A stretch of DNA of 64,000 nt from Protaetia brevitarsis (taxonomy: Eukaryota > Arthropoda > Insecta > Coleoptera > Scarabaeidae), in the NCBI GenBank assembly GCA_004143645.1, contig RXPK01000157.1, positions 1,993,639 to 2,057,638 of the forward strand. The letters run 5' to 3'. A model generated the notes under the pieces. That model was not told the DNA's origin and did not search any database. It saw only the letters and a list, made by a program, of their open reading frames with translations. A program made the translations under genes and the position numbers. Of the stretch, positions 30,028-40,214 are shown piece after piece. Each line of letters begins with the position of its first letter. The stretch's first letter is position 1.

Positions 30028-32174
30028 ATGGATAATGATATTAATCCAGAAAGTGATGGTAAGTAAATTTTAAATTTCTTAGCATTTACTTATCTTGCTA
30101 TACATTAAGAGGGTATGTTAGGTTATGTCAATTCTTAGCATGTGTTTTCTTGATTTATATTCAGAAGTATGGCTAGGTTATTACATAAGATGTTTGCTTT
30201 CTGTTTATGTAGAAGTCTCGGAGCCTTACCAGACTGACGAGGATTCTGATTATGTTCCCGATACACAGGAACGAGTAGAAAACAATAAACATATAACTCC
30301 AGCTAAAACAAGGCAACGTAAGCGTCGTCCAAATGAGTGGAAGGACACTACTGCTAAAAGACTACGAACAGAAGGAAAACAGTATGTTGGAAGTAAAATT
30401 AACCGCAAAAAGCAAGAGAACTGAAAGAATTTAATGACGTTTGTAGATATCAGTGCAATGACATTAGCGAAGCTGACAAACGTAAGTTATTCACGAAATT
30501 TCATCAACTTCCATCGTATGACCTACAAACTTCATTTCTGTCCTCTTGTATAAAAAAAACTGAACCCAATAGACGTAAAGCCTCCGCTTCTTCTAGTAAG
30601 GGGTACAGTACAGAAATCACACTATTGGGAAAGCGTGTATGTAAGCATTTTTTTTTTGCAAACCTTTGATATTTCTGTACGACGATTTCAAGTAGTATGT
30701 AAAAAAAACGACAGATGGTATGATTGAACCTGATAAGCGAGGTAAAAAGGAACCTCCAAATAAAATTAAGGAATCATCCAGAAATGTTGTTATAGCCCAT
30801 ATAAATATGTTCCCAAAATATCGTAGCCATTATTCAAGAACAGACAACCCAAATGCAAAATATCTTTCAGGTGAACTAAGTATAAAAAAAATGTATGAAC
30901 TCTATAAAGAATTTTGCATTGAAAAACAGGAAGTACCCGTGAAAGAATCCTACTACAGGTTCATTTTCAATATGGAATTCAACTTGAAATTTCACAAGCC
31001 CTATAGTGATACATGCAGCCGCTGTGATAACTTGCACAATCTAATAAGACACTCTAAAGATGAAAACATAGTAAACACTGCCAAGCGAGACTTGGAGTTG
31101 CACCAAAGAAAAGCCAAGAAGGCTCAGATGCAAGAAAGATGATATTGATGAGAATAAAAATGATGAAAGCGTGGTCGTTATTTGCTTCGATTTACAACAG
31201 GCTCTGCCAACTCCCTATTAACCACTCTACAGTATTGTACCTTCGTCAACTATGGACCTACAACTTTTGTGTTTATGATTTACTGTCAGGGAAGAGTCAC
31301 ATGTTTGTATGGGACGAAAGTGTTGCGTCAAGGGGTTCGCAGGAGATAGGTTCATGCTTAATAAAGTTTATCCAAAGTCTGCCATCAACGGTATCAAAGA
31401 TTATTGCATATAGTGATTCCTGTGGGGGTCAAAATAAGAATAAGAATATTAGTAAGCTCTTTAGTTTTACCGTTCAAGCTACCAATATAGTCGAGATTCA
31501 CCATAAATTTCTAGAACCTGGACACACTTATATGGAGTGTGATCGCAGCATTGGCTTAATTGAAAAGAAGAAAAGGCAAATTCCTCAAGTTTTTGTCCCA
31601 TTAGATTGGCAAAATGTCATAAGGAACACAACAAAACATTTTATTGTATACAATATGACCAGAAATGATTTTTACTCTTTTTCACACTTCATAAAATAAT
31701 GAAAGACCCTAAAAAGATACTGATGGTTTTTCTCTGAAGTGGAGAGAAATTTCATGGTTTCTATATCAAAAAAATGAAAGGCTATCCTTTAAGTACGAAA
31801 GAACCCTTAATAACGATACTGAGTATACGATGTGCACAATGGGAAGCTCTCAAGTTGGACGTCCGTCTTTTCGATGGTCTATACTGAAGCCGTTGCATCT
31901 AAGTTCTATAAAAATAAAAGATGCGAAGTACCAAAACTTGCTTACCCTACTTAACTTTATTCCACCAGTGAATCATGCATTTTATAGGAATCTAAAACAT
32001 GATGGGAAAACAGGGAAACGCATCATTCAACAACAAGCCAAGAAAGTGCCTCTCAATGAAAATGAGAGCCAACCAGAAAGTGATGACATGAATCAAATCG
32101 ACGATATAGCTGATCCAGATAACGATTCAGATAGTGATGAAGATAATGTTGCATTGGATTCAGATTATGAATGA
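30028..32174 (+). pseudogene. Spliced transposase of the Sola-like element
   Basis: Start ATG 30028; exon 1 (30028-30058) is joined to exon 2 by a GT-AG intron at 30059-30212 that keeps the frame. A basic region and a Cys-containing domain (VCRYQCNDISEADKRKLF) follow, then DGMIEPDKRGKKEPPNK and a zinc-like CSRCDNLHN. The likely catalytic part has Asp in ICFDLQQALPTP, Asp in AYSDSCGGQNKN and Glu in PGHTYMECD; I infer a D-D-E set from their conservation. An acidic tail ends at 32172-32174, with AATAAA at about 32206. At least four frameshifts (about 30410, 30650, 30705 and 31140-31210) make it a pseudogene. Confidence 0.75.
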
Positions 32175-32575
32175 TAAAATAATTTACTGTATAGACTAAT
32201 TTTTTAAATAAAGTTTAATAAATATTGGCACTTGAATCATTTTACTACAAACTTTTTTTTATGTACAAAATGGGTCAAGTACATTTTTGAAAAAATAATG
32301 CTTGATAGTAATTCTTGATATATTATTTTTTACCATCATATTTTTATGCCTTTAAGTGAAATAACTGTCACAAAATATAGTTACAAGCCTTATCCTGGAA
32401 TTTTCACCCACAAAGACACTTTGAAGTCATTTATCTCAAAACTGTTAAGAGTGCACTTGAACCGTTTTACTTCCAGGCCCCTCAATTGTCCCTATCTGAT
32501 TCCCATACCTACTGGGTCTCATCGACCTAACCTCGAACTCCCGACTGTTTCCTGGGAGCAAACAGTAATTAAAAG

Positions 32576-33270
32576 TAAAATGAATCCTGTTAGATACGAT
32601 AATACCCCAACTTATGTTACACCATTGGTGCAAAGTCATTTAATCGTGTAGCAAAACTGAGCAAAACTATACATAGCTGAGTCAGAGGAAATTGTTTACA
32701 AAATCGAGCTTATGTCTGCTCCAAAAACGCTTATAGATTTGTTAATGGTAATACCCTTTATTTATAGTTAAGATCGAACTTTGGCGATGAGTAGCAAGTG
32801 TTTTTTTTGTGCTGTTGATAGTCAGTAAAAATAAGTTTGACGTAACAGTTTTTACATGTTATGTGAATTATTATTTCTTTAACTGTGATAAAGGTAGCAT
32901 CCACCAGAAACTATATTGTTTATTACTATCGAACCGATACATTCCACTAAGATTACCTTCGTCTTGTAATTTAGATAGAACGATATTTTATTATGATCGT
33001 GTTTAGTTGCCGCGAACATTATATTGCCATCTATATAGAAACATTTAGAAAAAAATTACTCAAAGTATTAAAAGTATTAGTAAAATATCCCGCCGAATGG
33101 TAATCTTTTTAAAAATGAATCGGACAAATAAAGCAGGTGCTGACTGTTTTTCTCTAGTTTAATTTGGTAGAAACTTTTGTTCCCGTCTATTTTCGAAAAA
33201 TATTTTGCTCCTGTTAGTCGTGAAAGAGTATTTCCGATTTTTGAGATCGGAAAATAAGGTCGAATTAGTT
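32576..33270. other. Non-coding spacer
   Basis: No gene or repeat recognised. Confidence 0.4.
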
Positions 33271-33274
33271 CTTT

Positions 33275-33805
33275 AATTGATTGTAGTCAACGCACAACCT
33301 TATCTTCTCCCCTTTTGGAACAACTACAATAGGTGCTACCCGCTCCGTTACTTCATCCATAGATTCAATTACGTCTAATTGTGATAGGCGTTTGACTTCT
33401 TTTTCAAGTTTGTGCAGTAAAAGAATAGGAACTGATTGAGGAACAGTTTGAGTAAATGGAGTGGCTCCCTTTTTAAGTTTGATAGAAACTTCCGCTTTAA
33501 ACTCTCCAATTTCATTAAATAACTATGGAAATTCCAAATGTACCGTAAGATTGTTAATATTACCGTTTCCTTCATTTACATGCTTCAAATGACTAATAAT
33601 TTCCTTACGTAAAATTGGAGATGTAAGATTTTTTATAACAAGCCTATCTACTGAAAATTTCTGAAAGTGTAACTGCTAGTAGCACTTATCTCAAGAGAGT
33701 TACCCTTTGGGCCATTTATTACGTTATTGCTGCTTTGAATCTTATTTACTAAACTAGGAGGTATTAATTTTAATGGTGTACAATTAACATCAGTCCTTGT
33801 GTCCA
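33275..33805 (-). pseudogene. pol: Ty3/gypsy remnant 5: protease and RT start
   Basis: On the minus strand the protease active site reads FLMDTRTDVNC, Asp-Thr-Arg instead of Asp-Thr-Gly (near 33790). After stops and frame changes, the linker and RT fingers follow, with RVAPIVVVPKGEKIRLCVDY. It breaks off near 33275 before the catalytic motif and abuts the plus-strand BEL remnant at its other end. Confidence 0.75.
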
Positions 33806-35697
33806 TCAGGAAGGTTAAAATTTTCTCAAATTCTAATATTAAAATTTCTATTGCAATGGAATGTGCAATAGTACAGGAAACATTGAATTACAACAATATC
33901 GGCAAACGCACTATTTTATCAACAATAGCCAAACTTTATGATCCCATGGGACTTTTAGGACCTGTTGTAATAATTGCGAAACTGATTATTCAAGAAATTT
34001 GGCAATTAAAGACCTCTTGGGATGAATCAATACCAACAGAAATATCAAAGAAGTGGATAACGTTTGTGAATGTCTTACACCGCATAAAACAATTACACAT
34101 ACCAAGGAAAATTACAGATTTTGATTCATACGAGGTCAGAGAAATCCATGGATTTTGTGACGCATCCGAATTAGCATGCATTTATATCCGCACAACCAAC
34201 ATCAATGGTACACACTCATCACATTTACTTTGGTCAAAGTCTAGAGTAGCGCCACTAAAGAAAGTTAGTCTGTCAAGGTTAGAGTTATGCGGGGCAGTTC
34301 TTCTTTCGCAATTAGTACAGAAAATTAAAGCTTCATTTAAAGTTTCTTTCAATCGAATTATTTTGTGAACAGACTCACAATAACACTAGCATGGATTAAG
34401 ATGTGTCCATCTATTTGTAAGACCTTTGTTGCAAACAGAGTTAGCATTATACAAAGATTAACACCAAATGTGACATGGCGACACGTACCAGGCAAAGAAA
34501 ATCCTGCTGATTTAATTTCACGCGGGATATATCCAAGTGAAATGATTGATAATCGAGATTGGTGGAGAGAACCATCGTGGTTACTTCAGAATGAGATTAC
34601 ATGGCCTGCACCGCAGACAAGAGAATTTTACATGTACGATGACACAGCACTAGAGAAAAAGAAAGAACAAACATTGACACACGTAACAACCATAGATTCA
34701 GAGATATTTGACAGATACTCCAGCCTTACCAAATTAACGTCAGTTACGGCATGGTGTTTAAGATTCGAACACAACGTTTTCAATAAGAACGATAAACTAT
34801 TTGGACCTCTCACAGTTAAGGAATTAAATTTCGCTACAACACGTTTAGTGAAACTTGCACAACAAGCAGAATACTCACGCGAAATCGACGACTTAAAGGT
34901 CAATAAGAGCATACGCAGCAGCAGTAAAATATTAGCTTTGCGACCTTATTTAGACGACAACCAAATCGTAAGAGTAAGAGACAGAATTATGCATGCAAAT
35001 ATACTCGATTCACACAAACATCCATACTTACTTCCAACGAAGCATCCATTAACAACTTTCATCATCAGACATACACACGAACAACAGCTGCACGCAGGTC
35101 CACAGGCCACACTGTACACTCTGCGTTTAAAGTACTAGATTCCAGCAGCAAGAAGCGCAGTGAAGAAAACAGTAAGATCATGTGTTACTTGTTTTAAAGG
35201 TTCTCCAAAAATTCTAAGTCAAGCCATGGGCAATTTACCTTATAGAAGGGTACAAGAGACCAGACCTTTCGAAGTCACGGAAAATTGATTTTGGTGGACC
35301 TATGCTCATACGAGAAAGTCACAGAAGAGGAAGAGTTCCCCTTGACAAATGTTACATAGCAGTTTTCGTTTGCTTTGTGACAAAGGCAATCCATTTAGAA
35401 CTCGTATTCAGTTTAAGTACTGAAGCAGCATTAAGGAGATTTGTATCACGAAGAGGACATTGCAAACACATATACAGCGATAATGCAACCAATTTTCACG
35501 GTGCAAACAATGACCTAAAGCAACTTTCCAAATTATTAAACAATAAAGATACTCAAGGCACTATACTCACCCAAGTAGAATTATGCGTCAATTCTCGACC
35601 CCTCGCCCCATTATCAGACGACCCCTCTGAGCTACACGTTTTCACTCCTAACCATTTCCTTCTCGGATTTCAAATAATATTGCGGATTTTGAAATAA
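33799..35697 (+). mobile_element. BEL/Pao element 2 (RNase H to integrase)
   Basis: A Pol fragment of BEL type lacking LTRs, gag and most of RT. It starts inside the RT/RNase H connection and stops at 35697. Confidence 0.85.
33799..35697 (+). pseudogene. pol: BEL-2 Pol: RNase H and integrase
   Basis: The first frame carries the conserved BEL block LSTIAKLYDPMGLLGPVVI, RNase H start GFCDASELA and SRLELCGAVLLSQL. The second frame, from 34365, continues with LAWIKM and WRHVPGKENPADLISRG, then a zinc region before an in-frame TAG at 35136-35138 where Trp is expected. The integrase frame (35302-35697) has the second Asp in YSDNATNFHG but lacks the Glu block: LNNKDTQGT jumps to QVELCVNSRPLAPLSDDP, an internal deletion of some 60-70 residues. 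It cannot integrate. Confidence 0.85.
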
Positions 35698-35921
35698 TTT
35701 TTTCAATTAATGCAGATATATTCATATTTTAATTTATAATTTGTGTAATTTGTAATTATTTATCTTGAATTGTATTGTATTATATGTTATTTGTAGAATA
35801 TCTTATCAGTAATATTTTAATAGTTCAATATTATTGATTAAGTATGTAAGTTATTTTTACAGTTGAAATAATGTGAACAAATGACTGTCTTTGAGCGTTA
35901 TTAATTATATTGTGTTTCAAG

Positions 35922-38175
35922 ATGTCGATGGAGGTAGAGGTGCCGTCTGTAAGTATGAAATTATTTTTTATTTATTATATTATATAGGCAATATTGTTTA
36001 TGATACTATTTTTTGGTTTATTCAATTTTTGTTGTGAAGAAATATATTTGTATGATTTTGCAGTAATATTTTAATTTGAATCTTTAGCAAATTGTTAATG
36101 TATCGAAATTACTACGATTTCTTGTGTTTTTATTATATTTTCCTTAGGCAGAGAAACAACCTAGAATTGATGAGAATAGTGAAGCTGCTTTACCGGCGCC
36201 AACTGAATCAGCACAGGCCCCTTCACAAAATGGGACAGCAGCCGCGTCCACCAATTTAGAGCACAAAAAAAAAGATAATGGACAAAAGATTATTTCCAAA
36301 AGTAAACGGCGGAGGTGGCGGCGCCAAAGTAACCAAAAAAAGAAATGGGGAGGGTAAGTTTTTTTTTGAAGAATTTTTTTATCGTTTATTTTTTTTTTTT
36401 TATAGGAAAAAAACAGATTTTCAACATAAACTCCGGAGGTGTTGCATACATATCGTAAAATGGAAAGGTATGTATGCAACATCTCCGGATATGATTATTT
36501 GTTTTAATAAAAAGTAAGTTTGTAATTTTAAAGTATAGTATTTATATATTTATAAATGTTAAATTTTTGTTTTCAGTTCACATCGAGTTATTAAATTTTT
36601 TTTTGAATTAGATGTGTTTTTTATTTACTATAATATTAAACTGTAAAAGTGTGTATATGTTTATTTGATTATTATATTTGTCGTTATTTTTTCTTTTCGA
36701 ATCAATTAATTATTTATTTTAATAATATTTAGATTACATTAGTTTAATTACTATATAAATCTGAGGTAGAAGATATATTTTAAAATCTATTAGAAATTGT
36801 GTATAAGATGTGATTCTTTTTTTGATAGTATAAATATTTGGTATCGTCAAAATATATTTAGAATATGTTTGATTTACAGTAATATGAAGTATTTTGTTTG
36901 TATTGTTGTTTAAGTTGTTTTCATCTCAATCTTTTTATAGTAAAAAATAGATAAGTGGTATTTAATTGCGTAAATTGAATATGAAAACATGAATTTTAAC
37001 GTTATTGATTTAAGAAGTTGAATGAGTACTATTGCAGGTGGCAAAGAACTTCTGATAAACGGAAATTATTGATGGAAAGCTACGATATACGAGCTAAACG
37101 CATAAAATATCTACGCCAACTACAAGGTTACCTCCATGAAAATAGACCAATAGTATTTACGGATGAGTCATACATTCATAGTTCCCATACACAGCCGAAG
37201 GAATGGTCAGATGGTACACTGTTAGGACTGAAGAAACCTATTTCGAAGGGCAGCCGCTTAAGCATGGTGCATGCTGGTGGTAAAATGGGCTTCATAAATA
37301 ACGGATTACTTATGTTTCGATCAGGTATTTAGTAATGTATTGTATGTAGAAGTTATTATATTAATGGATGAAAACTTCGTTATTCATCTAATATTATGGT
37401 ACTCCTTGAATGTATTATAGTTTATTATGTAATCATTAATATTTTTGTTCTCAAATGCTCTGAAAAGCAAGAATTATGATATTTCTAAGATGAAAGCACC
37501 AATAAATTCTTTGTTTTTTTTTTTCTTAAAGGTACAAAATCAGGTGACTATCACGATGATATGAATGCGACAAATTTTTTAACATGGGTGACAAAACAAT
37601 GGTGCCTAATCTTCCACCTAGAAGTGTTTTGATAGTGGACAATGCGTCTTATCATAATGTAAAACTTCATTATGACCCAACTTCTGGAACAAAAAAGGCT
37701 GAAATGATCGAGTGGTTGACGGCAAGGAATATATTCTTTGATTCTGGCTTTACAAAACCAGAGCTTTATGAACTAATAAAGAAAAATAAAAATGAAACGC
37801 CACAATTTAAATTAAATAAGTTACTAGCATCTCATGGCATAGGTTCTAAGGCTGCCACCGTACCATCCCGAATTAAACCCTATTGAGAAATATGGGCTAT
37901 TGCAAAAACTGGGTCGCTGCAAGAAATGTTACTTTTAAGTTAGCCGATGTGGAGGCATTAGCTAGAAACAAATTTGCTTCTATAACTCGTGAAGAATGGG
38001 AATCTGTTTGTAACCACGTTGATAAAGTTGTAGAAGACTATTTGGAAACGGAGCACCTGTTGGATATGATAACAGATGAGGTGGTATTGTTGTGAACACT
38101 GGCGAATCAGAAACTGATGAAGATTTTTATGATGATGACGAGTATGACGATGATGCTGAGAATACAGTGTCGTGA
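35922..38175 (+). pseudogene. Spliced DDE transposase gene (Tc1/mariner-related, DDE_3 type)
   Basis: Exon 1 35922-35948, intron, exon 2 36148-36353 (Ala/Ser/Lys-rich, then a donor GTAAGT), then exons from about 37034. The exon ending at 37324 joins 37532 across a GT-AG intron (37325-37531), keeping the frame (FRSG/TKSGDYHDDM). Catalytic blocks: Asp in VFTDESYIHSSHT, Asp in LIVDNASYHN, Glu in LPPYHPELNPIEK. One-base slips lie near 37580, 37845, 37893 and 38090, and an acidic tail ends at 38175. No DNA-binding domain is recognised in exons 1-2, so an N-terminal exon may be lost. The family is known, from memory, in many insects. TIRs were not found. Confidence 0.7.
36432..36489 (+). repeat. 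21-bp stem hairpin inside an intron
   Basis: Arms 36432-36452 and 36469-36489 are complementary at 20 of 21 positions as DNA; as RNA the exception is a G-U pair, so the stem is continuous. The loop is 16 nt. It lies in the second intron of the transposase gene. Confidence 0.75.
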
Positions 38176-39109
38176 TCTTTTAACTCTTAAGGCACCCTTA
38201 GTTTTATTTTTTACTGTAAAATATAGTTTATTGTTCTTAATCCAGTGCTATAGTATTTAGAAAGGACTGTGTATTTGATTATAATATTTCACCATATAGT
38301 ATCGTTCACTTGTACTTTGTATTTCATATTTTTCCTGAATAAATGACGATGGTTATTTTGGTGCTTTATTTTTTTTGAACATAAACAAATAAATACTATT
38401 TATTTAAAATTAAATATTTTAAGCACAAAATTAAATGTTTATTTTTACCTTCTTAGTGCATGTTCCATGTATCTAAAAACATTCTTTGTTCATTGAAAAT
38501 TACGATGTATTATAATTATTATGTAATTTCTATTAACCCAAATATTTTTACGAACGGTTTCCAAAATATTGACGTACCCAATAACTAATTTAATAATAAT
38601 ATTAATTATTCAACATTATTATTACATATTAATTTGATTTGCTATTTTTCTGTAGTAACTTCTGTTACTGGCGTGCATTTTCTCTCAAGCACCTCTGTCA
38701 ATTTAAATCATCTCCGCCACTGATAGCTTCAGTTCGCGTATTCTACGTTGACATTATGATGACGTAATATGTATTTCTTATATTGAGACTACTCTACCGT
38801 TTTTACCCCACACCTGAAGTTGTAGCAACTAATACTGGCTTCCTTAACCTTTCAATACCGAAGGGTGTAAAACTGACGCGGTTCACGAAGGGGCTACATA
38901 TGTACCCCCATTACAAGTAGGTTAATATACTCACAAAAATGCTCATACAGCCGCTCATGAAAGTAAAAGGGAATAAATAATAATAAATATATTTTATTTT
39001 GTGGTTACGATTACACTATATAAAGTAATGATAATAATAATGATAAAAATAATAATAAAATATTATTATTAACCCTCAATAAATCTAACACCATCCTAGA
39101 ACAATTTCC
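38176..39109. other. Non-coding, with TAA/TAATAA microsatellite
   Basis: A poly(A) signal of the upstream gene lies near 38338. A TAA/TAATAA-rich simple repeat covers about 38975-39075. No gene is seen. Confidence 0.5.
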
Positions 39110-39285
39110 ACAGATGTGTGGCGACCGCATTTCCCCGAATGCGGAATTCATGGAACCAATAACAGCGGGCAGTATCAGAAATGCACTAAGAAGGAAATCG
39201 AATTACTCAGCCCCGGGCCCTGATTGTATTAACATCTACTGGTGAAAAAAAATTAGTACCACCCATGATCACCTTGTAAGGGTCA
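39110..39285 (+). pseudogene. LINE B, segment before the RT domain
   Basis: The plus frame SIRNALRRKSNYSAPGPDCI, followed by NIYW, is the conserved stretch just before RT motif 1 of R2/R4-type LINEs (APGPDxIxxxWWK). An in-frame TGA stands where a second Trp is expected. The next part of the same protein type resumes at about 43830. Confidence 0.6.
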
Positions 39286-40212
39286 TTTTCATTTGAGCAT
39301 CGGTGTATACAGTATTATCATGTGCTTGTAATTTAATTTTTTAAATACATCTGAATACATACTATTAAAAGTCGATTAATTTCACTTAACGTTTATAAGT
39401 TTAGAATAATTTAATTATTTGATTGCAGTTTTGTTTCATATTTCTTTGGATCATTGTAAATAACAATTTTTTTGCGCGAGGATTCGAGGCTCGCATAGAA
39501 ATTCGTTCTTTTCGGGCGTAGTTGTTGCAAAGCGTAGACGGTTTTGTGTGAAGCTTAAAAGATCTAGGTAGTAAATTAAATTTAGTTATATATTTTTCTA
39601 GTAAATTCACATCTTGAATCACAAACTATAATGAACTTTTTTACTTTTGCACATTTTATTATTTTAACTATATTTTACAATTGTTAATATTAATATGTTA
39701 CATTTTTTTTGCGAAGAGCACATGGTAATTACTTATTACGATTTTTAGGCTTTTTTCTTTTTTTATCTTTGGAAAATTGGTTGCATTATACATTGCTAAT
39801 TTTTGCTTCTCGTAATGTAATGAGACCTGGAAATAGTCCTGCATTAAATATATGGAATTTTATCACGATACCTACCTGGAGGTTTGTCCGAGACTTTAAT
39901 TTATACCCGTGTGGAGCGACGGAACTTCACATTTCCGAAATTTGCTGAACCCGTACAAATTACAAGGTGAAGAATATCCACCAGGAGTACTCTGGTGAAC
40001 CACCACGTCTCTGGAAGGTAACTCATGCACACATCTGCCGAGGTAGGATATCTCCATATTATTGTTTTCGTTGAAAGAAATCGCAGGACATCCATTTAGT
40101 TTGTCTCATTCTTTTATATTTGCTTCGTTATATACTTATTTCTCGTTAGTACCCGTTTCGTTGTTCGTTTGTGTAATTAAGATTTTGTTTGTTATTTTGC
40201 CACGCCGTGCTG
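39286..40212. other. Unassigned block between LINE B and pogo-like A
   Basis: No gene recognised. Together with 43084-43829 it forms the flanks of pogo-like A inside the interrupted LINE B. Confidence 0.4.
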
Positions 40213-40214
40213 TA

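Larger units (their letters stand above)
29628..32483 (+). mobile_element. Sola-like DNA transposon in R1 ORF1
   Basis: 2856 bp with inverted ends GGGGGGCCTGGAAGTAAAA / GAGGGGCCTGGAAGTAAAA, flanked by AATT on both sides (29624-29627 and 32484-32487). With a 4-bp duplication the two ends align from their first base. The unit GGTAAAACGGTTCAAGTG is repeated below both ends. The interior holds one spliced transposase-like gene. The four-base duplication and terminal G-rich repeats fit the Sola superfamily; I assign this from memory and with reserve. Confidence 0.75.
25262..32575 (-). mobile_element. R1-type LINE split by two DNA transposons
   Basis: Read leftwards from about 32575: ORF1 with zinc knuckles, ORF2 with endonuclease, linker, RT tail and terminal cysteine motif. 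The LINE is interrupted at 29628-32483 (Sola-like) and 25924-27963 (Transib). The net LINE sequence is about 2.4 kb, against the usual 5-6 kb: ORF1 is 5'-truncated and the RT core is deleted near 28265. Both insertions left direct target copies. Confidence 0.85.
29273..32575 (-). pseudogene. R1-like ORF1 (Gag-like), interrupted by Sola-like element
   Basis: The segment right of the insertion (32484-32575) reads EFEVRSMRPSRYGNQIGTI. With the insert and one AATT copy removed, it continues in frame at 29627 to KLGRVKIGWVRCRVRERI. Three CCHC-like knuckles follow: CFKCLEFGHQSRER (last Cys replaced by Arg), CLNCNQPAHKARDC and CPTCSSNDHRTDTTKC. ORF1 ends at 29273, overlapping the start of ORF2. The N-terminal part is lost by 5' truncation near 32575. 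The protein would bind LINE RNA. Confidence 0.85.

Noticed and set aside
36144..36482. 112-codon open frame on minus
   Set aside because: It is the reverse shadow of exon 2 of the spliced transposase gene plus A/T runs.
38975..39075. TAA-rich tract as a LINE tail
   Set aside because: It lies upstream of the LINE B segment on the same strand and is better described as a simple microsatellite.
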